In this document: in pieces, positions 56,010 to 64,000 of the stretch
How the letters are laid out: every line of letters starts with the position of its first letter
Position numbering within the stretch: position 1 is the stretch's first letter
NCBI RefSeq assembly: GCF_018991925.1
Contig: NW_024742580.1
Location: forward strand, 274,501-338,500
Reading direction: 5' to 3'
DNA from: Homarus americanus
Lineage: Eukaryota; Arthropoda; Malacostraca; Decapoda; Nephropidae
DNA: 64,000 bases
Notes under the pieces: generated by a model
The model's database searches: none
Told to the model about the DNA's origin: nothing
The model's input: only the letters and a program-made list of their open reading frames with translations
Translations under genes and position numbers: made by a program

Positions 56010-56974
56010 TACGAGCTTTTTATTATCGGATTGAATTCATGTTATCTAATTCTTGTTTTTACTAATAGGCGTTTGTATGTATGTATGTATGTATGTGTTT
56101 TATATTGTTTTTAAGCATATGAAGAGTGAAGATTGACTGTATTAATGAGGTTTCTAATTAGGATTTCGTTTGTATTTATCAGCAAGTTTCTAGACCACGT
56201 ATAACTGCAATGTAAAGTAAATTATGAGTAAATACCTGTCTTAATAACAGCCTTGTTACCTGTATGACCCTCAGGTAGACATAATAGATATTGCTCTTCA
56301 GGTGATGAGGGGAATTTGACCGTAACTGTACATAATAATTTCTCGTTAAGTGGAGAGGAGGTGGTAAGTGTGGTTAACCGAACACCACCACACATCACCT
56401 TCTTCACCTGGCTTCACCCTGTCACCTCCACTCAACCACTCACCTGTCTAATTATTTTCTTTTTACCTTTACCTGGGGATATAAACACGCACCTAATTAC
56501 GATTCAGCCTCAGGGTAATAACAGTGGTATTTAGATCTCCTCTTGTGGAAAATATCTCAAGTGAGCCATTTAGAGCTTGTCAGAAGAGCGTGGATATCAG
56601 ATTAATCAAGTTCTCTCTCTCTCTCTCTCTCTCTGAAATGGGCCCAATAGGTAAAGTCTTAAGTACAGATTAGCCGCCACTGCTCTCAACAACCTTCACT
56701 CCCCCAACTGTAAAAGTAAATACTCACAGGGATAACCTATGGGGTGAATAGGACATCACTGGCAATAAACACAAACATTGTATCCATTCTACAACTCGTG
56801 CCATAAATTTAGATGCGATATTCAAATGCTTTTAATAATTACAAACTCAGTCACTAGTATGTCAACAAAAACAGTAAACATAAAATAAGTTGGGAAATTT
56901 AATTTTCTAAACAGTAGAAATATGAAGGATATAAGATTTTAAAGAGATATTAACGACAGGGAGAAGGACGGGAT
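56010..56974. other. Unique DNA with minor simple repeats
   Basis: GTAT tetramers at 56073-56096 and CT at 56613-56633. Overlapping frames at 56222-56534 on both strands were examined and not recognised. Confidence 0.5.
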
Positions 56975-57105
56975 TATATAATGTGAGAGTAAGTGAAACG
57001 TGGGTAGAGAACACCGTAGACTCTACAGCGTGTCGCGCGGCTCAACCCAGGGCTGATGTACCGCCTGTAAGCCTTCCTCCTCCTCGCCCTGACGATCACG
57101 TGAGT
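56975..57105 (+). promoter_or_regulatory. Weaker promoter candidate: TATA box, CpG-rich exon, donor
   Basis: TATATAAT at 56975-56982 precedes a CpG-rich stretch (57005-57099, with GTCGCGCGG). This ends in GATCAC|GTGAGT, a consensus donor at 57100. A start near 57005 would give a short first exon whose only ATG opens a four-codon frame. No initiator consensus is seen. Confidence 0.25.
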
Positions 57106-57484
57106 ACGGTGATCAATGTCTTGTGTATATACCTAAATACCTGAGTGTGTTACAGTGATGTTTGCAAGATAACACGATAATGGGGGGAATGATAACGTTA
57201 AATATACTGTATATAGTTCGGCCAAATAACCTCTTCCATATACATAAGTGAGGATTCTTATGGTTAGTCCATTTATATTAGTTTATATCATCATTATTAT
57301 TACTATCAGTTATATTTTAGTATAATTCACGACAGTACTTGTCAGAATATAAACACACATACAGGTTATTAGTCGATGTTTCCTGTACTGTAACAAGTGG
57401 AGTTTTTTACCTTTAGTTTAACAAAGCCGCTAAGTGTTAAAACTGTATAGGTAAATACCGCCGAGTTGACACCCTTTGTGTGCA

Positions 57485-57500
57485 TGACCTCATATGACCT
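57485..57500 (-). promoter_or_regulatory. DR4 nuclear-receptor motif
   Basis: TGACCT-CATA-TGACCT, that is AGGTCA direct repeats spaced by four on the minus strand, about 385 bp downstream of the donor at 57100. Confidence 0.4.
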
Positions 57501-57925
57501 CAGAATATACTCAGATGCCGATGAAGGCAAGACCGATAAGAGGCAACATGTTAGTAAATTATATCATGAAAATCGGACTCCATGAAATATATAACTTTTT
57601 CTGATACAATAGAGATTTATCTTCAGGAAAACTGTATTCTGAAAGTCTAAGAAATTAAGGAGTGTGACGGAAATATTAATATACATTCGAAAGTTTGGAA
57701 CGTCGCAGAAATATTATGGCGCGAAAAACTTGAAGATTCTCCAGAAATATTAAGAGGCATATCAGTAAGTTATGGCCTGATGAAACCGAAGGAGAGAAAA
57801 TATAAAAGTTGTATGACGAGGAGGAGAGAGGGAGGAAGACTCTCCCCTAGGAAATATATCTGTCCATCATGGTCCAGGGTAATTATAAGCCTTTCTAACA
57901 CTGCCCCACAGTCACTACAGCAAGT

Positions 57926-57928
<3 letters not shown>

Positions 57929-57976
<48 letters not shown>
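57929..57976. repeat. (CT)n microsatellite
   Basis: About 24 CT units followed by CGCTCGCTC. Confidence 0.95.
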
Positions 57977-57980
<4 letters not shown>

Positions 57981-58725
57981 CGCTCACATTAATATAAGAC
58001 AGCTTCTCTTTATGTGTGTAAACTATATAATTCAGTAAATCAATAGAGAAAAAAATACATCACTTATCGGATTTAATTACTGTTGATGAAAGTAATTACT
58101 AACCCGGTCGTGTAATTAAAGACCTTGGTTGTCAAGGTACAGTAATAACATTATAACATCAACTAGCCAATAAGATACACCATTATGTCTTTAAGTTAGG
58201 GGGAAATATAATACTTCACAGAAGGCACCAACACATGTGCTGTATAACTCAAAAAAAGTATCTTTACGGGGGGGGGGGGCAGTTCGATGGGTTTGAAAAT
58301 GAACACTGTGACTCCTGTTGTCTCGGTAGGGTTGTCAAAATCTTTCGCTCAAGCCTATACAGTCGCTGGGAACATCAAAAGTGAATTCATCTTTGTTAGT
58401 TGTTGGTCCTATATTGAATAACTCTGCCATTTTTCACGGATTTTTATCTTTTTTTATACTAAAGGTTGAAAGGACAATTATTATTCTATTTTATATCATG
58501 GTATACTGGAACGTCTGACAGTTTATATATCAAGATTTTATTATATCATGTTTGTGAGTTATGACTATATGTAATGATTTGTTTGGCTTTTTTTTACAAT
58601 ATACAAGTCGTGGTTAGAGGCGCTTGTGTTGTTGTTGTGTTTATTGTAGCATCTGGTGGTCCTGTGGGGATATCTTTTATGTATCTGGGGAACCTTTCTG
58701 CATCAACTATGTCTCGTCAATTTCT
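57977..58725. other. Unique DNA with a G-run
   Basis: A run of twelve G at 58268-58279 is the only notable element. The rest is AT-rich. Confidence 0.5.
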
Positions 58726-58788
58726 TAACCTAACCTAACCTAACCTAGCACTAAAACTAACATAACCTAACCTAACTTAACCTAATCT
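58726..58788. repeat. CCTAA tract
   Basis: Two CCTAA runs separated by CTAGCACTAAAACTAACA. It is oriented opposite to the tract at 59942. Confidence 0.88.
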
Positions 58789-58992
58789 ACCATTACTCAC
58801 TTTGATATGGTACACTTACACATACGCTGTCGTCATGAGGTATACTGTGTTGTCCCTTGTGACGACGTTTGAGGGATCCTTGTCGTCTTCCTTTAAAGGG
58901 TTTTGACTCATTTGGTTTATAAAGACCAACGACACTTCTTTCGACCTACGTGAGATTTCTGACCAGTAATTTAATGTACAATTTGATGTGTA

Positions 58993-59120
58993 CCTTTTAG
59001 TGCACCTGTTTACTGTACCTGTTAGTGCACCTGCTTACTGTACATGTTAGTGCACCTGCTTACTGTACCTGTTAATATACCTGCTTATTGGACCTCATAT
59101 TATACATGCTAGTGTACCTT
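58993..59120. repeat. 25-bp tandem repeat, about 5 copies
   Basis: TTAGTGCACCTGCTTACTGT plus ACCTG. The last two copies are heavily diverged. Confidence 0.88.
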
Positions 59121-59366
59121 GTAGGTGTACTTAATAATAACACGTTAATTACTAGAAATACGACTTCTAGGACTGATTGATCTTTTATACATTAATTAGA
59201 ATATATTTAAATAATAAATAATGTCAATTATTAAAGTAATAGACATAAATATAAGAATCTAAAATGAAATTATGAACAAGAATCTTCCCTTTTTTGAAAA
59301 ATATTTGGAATATTTTGTAGTGAAACGTAAATACATATACAGTATATCATTACTTTTTAACTTTAT

Positions 59367-59424
59367 GCACTATCGGATATATGTGCTATAATTTGAAGCA
59401 CTATAGGGTAAATGTGCTATAATT
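59367..59424. repeat. 31-bp imperfect duplication
   Basis: GCACTAT...ATGTGCTATAATT occurs twice, 31 bp apart. The flanking 59121-59366 and 59425-59941 are AT-rich unique DNA. Confidence 0.75.
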
Positions 59425-59941
59425 GTCAATAAACATATTTTACACCGCGTTACTCTTACAGTACACATAAACTCTGCTGCTACTGGTGAACGAATCAATA
59501 AATGGAGCATTCACTGTAAAAGCAAAATAATTCATTCACAAATTGCCTTTATTTTTATTGGGCTTTTATCCACTAATATTTAATGCAATTTACAATGTGT
59601 TTTGTTTTAGTGACAATTACTTCAATGTTTACAAAATGGTTAAGGACTATTTTGTTTGGGTTTATCAATGACGCTACAATTATCACTTCCATCCCACGTT
59701 ATAAAGTACAGGTAGAGGAAATTGCCTTGTGGTGTTAGTATCATGATAAGAGTTGCCTTAACTAAGATACTATGGAACTGTACTTATAAACTACTTAATC
59801 GAAGCAGTTAAGTATAAAGTACATGTAAAGTAATATCCATAAAGTAGCAGTAACTATAAAGTAGGTGACTTAGATTTTACATATATTTACATAAGTGTTA
59901 ATCATACCTTGCCATTAAGTATATAGTAAAGGTTAAGATAT

Positions 59942-60067
59942 GTTAGGTTAGGTTAGATTAGGTTAGGTTAGGTTAGGTTAGTTTAGGTTAGGTTAGGTTA
60001 GGTTAGGGTAGAGTTAGGTTAGGTTAGATTAGGTTAGGTTAGGTTAGATTAGGTTAGGTTAGGTTAT
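59942..60067. repeat. Longest TTAGG tract, about 25 pentamers
   Basis: GGTTA pentamers over 126 bp with GATTA, GTTTA and GGGTA variants. Confidence 0.94.
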
Positions 60068-60687
60068 TAATTTCTGTTGTCTAGCTGGTGAAAATTTCGT
60101 CAAAACAATATCAAAGTGAGTAATAGTAGGTAGTTAATCAGGTTTGTTGCTCAGAGGACAACAAACTCTTGGTCGCAGGAGTCCATAATTCTGGGGACAA
60201 ATTGGATATTAGTCGAAATTTTCAGAGACTAAAGTATATTGGTGTTTGTGCCTCATCCAATGTATCGCTCCGTGTGTCGGCTTGATGGGCACATTTCCTT
60301 GATATAGTGAATGTATAGAGTGATGGCCACACGTTCAGTATTACCATTGAATTTTACTCTTACCAAAAAATACATTGATCTGAGTGTCGTATGATGAAGG
60401 AAAATGTGAGTGAAAATCATTTTTTTTAATAATTCATCAACAAAAATATCATCAATGAAAAATTCGGTGGATTTTTTATTTTTTTGGAGCAATAAAAACA
60501 AAAAAAGAGTTAAATTATTGGGCACGTTTCCCATTTACAAATAAAAGGAAGGTAAATTAACGTTAGGGTCAATTAGTATTTTTGTTACATGTAAAAGAAA
60601 ATAATTTACATCATTACTTTTAATTGTTATTAGAGAGTGTGGAGCAGCGTGTGTTGTGAAGCAGAGTGTGGTCCAGGGTGTAGTGGG
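60068..60687. other. Unique DNA, one AT-rich frame
   Basis: A 93-codon minus frame (60253-60534, beginning MGNVPNNLTLFLFLLLQ) is rich in Phe, Ile and Lys, as expected from AT-rich DNA. I cannot identify it. Confidence 0.45.
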
Positions 60688-60990
60688 GCTTGATACACCT
60701 TCACCAACACTCCCTGGTGGAGATACACCATCACCAACACTCCCTGGTGGAGATACACCTTCACCAACACTCCCTGGTGGAGATACACCTTCACCAACAC
60801 TCCCTGGTGGAGATACACCATCACCAACACTCTCTGGTGGAGATACACCATCACCAACACTCCCTGGTGGAGATACACCTTCACCAACACTCCCTGGTGG
60901 AGATACACCTTCACCAACACTCCCTGGTGGAGATACACCACCACCAACACTCCCTGGTGGAGATACACCTTCACCAACACTCCTGGTCGC
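60688..60990. repeat. 30-bp tandem repeat, 10 copies, with possible 120-bp order
   Basis: ACACCTTCACCAACACTCCC plus TGGTGGAGAT in exact register. A T/A marker (CCTTC or CCATC) runs T A T T A A T T A T, consistent with a duplicated four-copy block. Three frames are open: Gly-Asp-Thr-Pro-Ser-Pro, Val-Glu-Ile-His-Leu-His and, on the minus strand, GVSPPGSVGE. Confidence 0.96.
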
Positions 60991-61119
60991 TGTTGGTGAC
61001 ACACTGGGGACAAAGTTGTAGTGAGATAAGTGGAGGCGTCTTGTTGGTGTTATTCTCGGCTGTAAGACCTGGTGGTAATGTTGGCTGGGGGGAATATAAC
61101 AAGACACAGACATGTTAGG

Positions 61120-61207
61120 GAGCCACACCAGCCACACGAGCCACACTAGCCACACCAGCCACACGAGCCACACCAGCCGCACGAGCCACACGAGCCGCAC
61201 GAGCCGC
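61120..61207. repeat. 9-bp tandem repeat, about 9.5 copies
   Basis: GCCACACCA / GCCACACGA / GCCGCACGA units. On the minus strand they give a Leu-Val-Trp run that fuses in frame with the 30-bp array to make a 221-codon frame (60535-61200), judged an artefact. Confidence 0.94.
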
Positions 61208-62015
61208 TGTTAATACTCGTAGCACCGTTGAAATTAACCATCTAGCGGCTATTGTACTTTTTTCTCATTATACTGTACGTCCATAAATATTACGATCCTA
61301 ATACAAGTGACCAGATGCGGGGCCGATTACGATGGTTGATTACAATTACAGTTTTTACTTGTCTTGATTTCGATTTGGATTACGTAGTTCAAGTATTAGT
61401 ATTTTAGATCATTGTTGAGATTACAGTGATTTTTCCTAATTAGATTACCATTATGATTGGTTTCAATACATTTAATTACGATTATAATTTTCCTGGATTA
61501 CGATTACATTCCTGATTACAGCTACAAGAAATTACATAACATTTTAGTTATATAGAATCAAGAAAATAAGAATCAACTAAAAAATTCAACTTTGACTTGA
61601 ATACTGACGCTTGAAATGGTCCTATAAAATGGCTGAGAAATGGTGAAGCTACATTATATAATTATACATATATTATCCAAGTCTATTTTTATATCAACTT
61701 GTATAAGAAAATGTATTATGAAATTAAGTTTTTTTTTTCCTTAATGTCCAAACAAAAACAAACTATTCCTGTACAATATTTTAAATCATACATTACACTG
61801 GGGGGAAAAAAGGAGTCAATTTCCCATATGTAATCAATGGAATATCAGCTCCAGTGAGAGGTGGGTGTTATTCCTGGGTGAAAACATCAACTAATGCTGA
61901 TTGACGTCATGGCAGTGGTGAGTGAGTGTGTCTGCTGCAAATTATGAGATTTAATTAAAATGTGAGGTCATAAAGGGCAATTAAAAATCACTTGGAGCTC
62001 CATCATGACCCATTA
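61208..62015. other. AT-rich unique DNA with GATTAC words
   Basis: GATTAC/GATTACA-type words are frequent at 61325-61540, perhaps a decayed short repeat. Otherwise nothing. Confidence 0.5.
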
Positions 62016-62202
62016 AGTGGTGGTGATTATGGTGGTGGTATTGGTGATTGCGGTGGTGGTGGTGGTGATGGTGGTGATTGTGGTGATTACGATGATGAAG
62101 TAGCGGTGATTGTTGTGATGACGATAATGATGTTGGTGGTGATGGTGGTGGTGATAGTGAAAGCGATGATGGTGGTTGTGTTTATGGTGGTTGTGATGGC
62201 AA
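62016..62202. repeat. Imperfect (GGT/GAT)n tract
   Basis: GGTGGTGAT-type triplets. Gly/Asp/Val and His/Thr frames are compositional. Confidence 0.9.
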
Positions 62203-62449
62203 CAATATTTCCTCAACTATAGAAAAGGCCAAAAAATTACCTTAACCTCAAAATACCAGAGATAATATAATCCATCTATAAACTCACTATTCAATTATAT
62301 TCAAATTAATAGCAACAAAATATAACTAACATTCCATTTACATATTTTTTTAACTCAATGGAGAGTCAACTTGGACACAATTTCTCTTTAAATATCGACA
62401 ATGTTAAAACAGATTGGAAAATAACATGTGGTTTATGTAATCTGGGTTT

Positions 62450-62752
62450 ATGAGGGGTGTGTTGCAGGGGTGTAGTGTGGCGTGTTGCAGGGGTGTAGTG
62501 GGGTGTGTTGCAGGGGTGTAGTGGCGTGTGTTGCAGGGGTGTAGTGGCGTGTGTTGCAGGGGTGTAGTGGGCGTGTGTTGCAAGGGTGTAGTGGGTGTGT
62601 GAAGTGGGGTGTGTTGCAGGGGTGTAGTGGCGTGTGTTGCAGGGGTGTAGTGGGGTGTGTTGCAGGGGTGTAGTGGGGTGTGTTGCAGGGGTGTAGTGGG
62701 GTGTGTTGCAGGGGTGTAGTGGCGTGTGTTGCAAGGGTGTAGTGGCGTGTGT
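62450..62752. repeat. 22-bp tandem repeat, about 14 copies
   Basis: GGTGTGTTGCAGGGGTGTAG plus TG. GGCG and CAAGGG variants recur, and one copy is disturbed near 62590. The period is not a multiple of three, so all three minus frames read the same His-Tyr-Thr-Pro-Ala-Thr cycle in shifted phase. Confidence 0.96.
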
Positions 62753-63029
62753 TGACGTCTTCGTGAATGTAAACAAGCAAGCATCACTGTGTGGTATTAG
62801 AAACTTTAATGTGGGGAGTTTCAATTGTGTTTCAGCCGTAGTTCCCGATTGCTGTTATTCTCACCACCATTATGATACCTGTACGGATAATTACTGGTTA
62901 TTCTTACCGTTGTGTAGATGTTACTATTAATATTAGAATATCATCATTAACATTATCATTATTATCATTAATATTTATAGTAGTAGTAGAAATATAAATT
63001 CAGTTTATATAGCTGAAACAGAACTCGTA

Positions 63030-63054
63030 TGTGTGTGTGTGTGTGTGTGTGTGT
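63030..63054. repeat. (GT)n microsatellite
   Basis: About 12 GT units running into GGTGGTAGTGG. 62753-63029 is unique, with ATT/ATC triplets near 62925-62990. Confidence 0.9.
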
Positions 63055-63715
63055 GGTGGTAGTGGTGGTGGGAAGCCAAACTCCAACAGTAAAGAGTGTT
63101 CCACCAGACCAAGAGTGTCAGACGAGCCAAGACGATCAATCATAAACTTAAGAGGAGGTCTGACGCGGTGTTCGTGTTTGAGTCAACCAAAGCGGCGTAT
63201 CTCTCGTGGGCAGTGAATGTTTTGTGGAGTAGAGAAATATATTACAGTACATAAAGTGGGACTCGAAGAAGTATACGTGGCAGATTAACTTATTCCCAGT
63301 GTGTATATCGTTATTATTTATCATGTTATTAAAGAATCTAAGGTGTCACATTACTCACAGTTTCATTATATAGTTTTTCAATAGGTTTAATTAGAATGCA
63401 AATTGTAAACAGTAGGTTCCAGGGCTTTAGATTTATAGGAGGTTGGAGGCATTAAAGACTCGAATCTCAGAGTGAGTCGTAGGTCTCTGGTCTCTGTCTT
63501 CATCAAGTTGTTTATCAATTGGGGTAACAAATACAGCAACAAACAAGAATAAGTAACACGAGGGTAACACAAAAGTACACTAGTTACAATGAGGTTACAA
63601 TGATACATTACATACCAGAAAGTGTACATTAACTGAGGTGACAAATACAGTAAGGAACAAAACCCATTACAGTAACACGAGGATACAGAATAATACACTT
63701 GAGGCATCACAAGAG
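63055..63715. other. Unique DNA with loose AACACGAGG/TACA repetition
   Basis: 63530-63700 has repeated TAACACGAGG, GGTAACA and ATACAGTAA words without a fixed period. Short open frames here are unrecognised. Confidence 0.5.
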
Positions 63716-63948
63716 ACGATGTTTAATGACCCAATGAGTGGCGTGCGACCATGTAAGTTTCGTATGTGTTAAGAGAATAATTCACATGTTCCTCTGAGAC
63801 TTTATTTATGGATCTTAAAGACGATGTTTAGGGTCTCGTGTGCTGCTTGTGTTTATGACCCAATGAGTGGCGTGCGACCATGTAAGTTTCGTATGTGTTA
63901 AGAGAATAATTCACATGTTCCTCTGAGACTTTATTTATGGATCTTAAA
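63716..63948. repeat. Recent 94-bp direct duplication
   Basis: 63726-63819 and 63855-63948 are identical (129-bp offset), starting ATGACCCAATGAGTGG and ending GGATCTTAAA. GACGATGTTTA precedes the first copy and follows it again at 63820, so the original duplicated unit was larger and lost bases beside one copy. Confidence 0.95.
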
Positions 63949-64000
63949 CGATAATATCTGCTGTTATTATTACATATTGGTGAAGATATATGAGAGAGTT

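Noticed and set aside
60253..60534. 93-codon minus frame as a small membrane protein
   Set aside because: Phe/Leu/Ile/Lys composition follows the local AT-rich sequence. No promoter or homology.
62366..62824. Three overlapping minus frames with His-Tyr-Thr-Pro-Ala-Thr repeats
   Set aside because: A 22-bp monomer without stops is read in all phases. The same peptide in three frames cannot be selected coding.

Overview
The window reads as non-coding, repeat-dominated nuclear DNA from an arthropod, most plausibly a decapod crustacean. Evidence: nine short tracts of the arthropod telomere-type pentamer TTAGG/CCTAA or close variants, very dense and long dinucleotide and trinucleotide microsatellites, at least twenty unrelated minisatellites, a tRNA-derived SINE-like element, a TA-flanked MITE, and no bacterial-style gene packing. 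(AACCT)n is a known abundant microsatellite class in decapods. The species cannot be named from sequence alone.

Layout. 1-5.06 kb is a degenerate 30-bp minisatellite that runs off the left edge. 5-18 kb holds microsatellites, 38-bp, 53-bp and 30-bp arrays, a TATA-type promoter candidate at about 10.1 kb, a tRNA-derived SINE-like element at 13.1 kb and a degraded interspersed repeat at 17.7-18.2 kb. 18-28 kb is AT-rich DNA with microsatellites, 20-, 15-, 10-, 38- and 18-bp arrays and one possible pogo-like terminus. 28-33.6 kb has two small exon-like islands (28.9 kb minus strand, 30.7 kb plus strand) and a 23-bp array. 37.8-44.2 kb is the most regulatory-looking part: a triple DR1 nuclear-receptor motif, a CCAAT/CTCF-like cluster, an Inr+DPE core promoter followed by a splice donor at 43.2-43.3 kb, and a cluster of AGGTCA half-sites. 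44.2-54 kb holds further arrays (27, 54, 24, 18, 12 and 20 bp), a long imperfect palindrome at 46.0 kb and a purine/pyrimidine strand switch at 51.2-51.5 kb. 55.86-56.01 kb is a 152-bp MITE with perfect terminal inverted repeats. 57-64 kb holds a second, weaker TATA/donor candidate, the longest TTAGG tract, 30-, 9- and 22-bp arrays and a recent 94-bp duplication.

No gene can be named. Almost every long open frame here is a by-product of a stop-free tandem repeat whose period is a multiple of three, or of a microsatellite. Only a few short non-repetitive frames look exon-like, and they are given at low confidence. They are scattered and do not form an operon or a recognisable pathway. The best leads are promoter, transposon and repeat-architecture signals rather than proteins.
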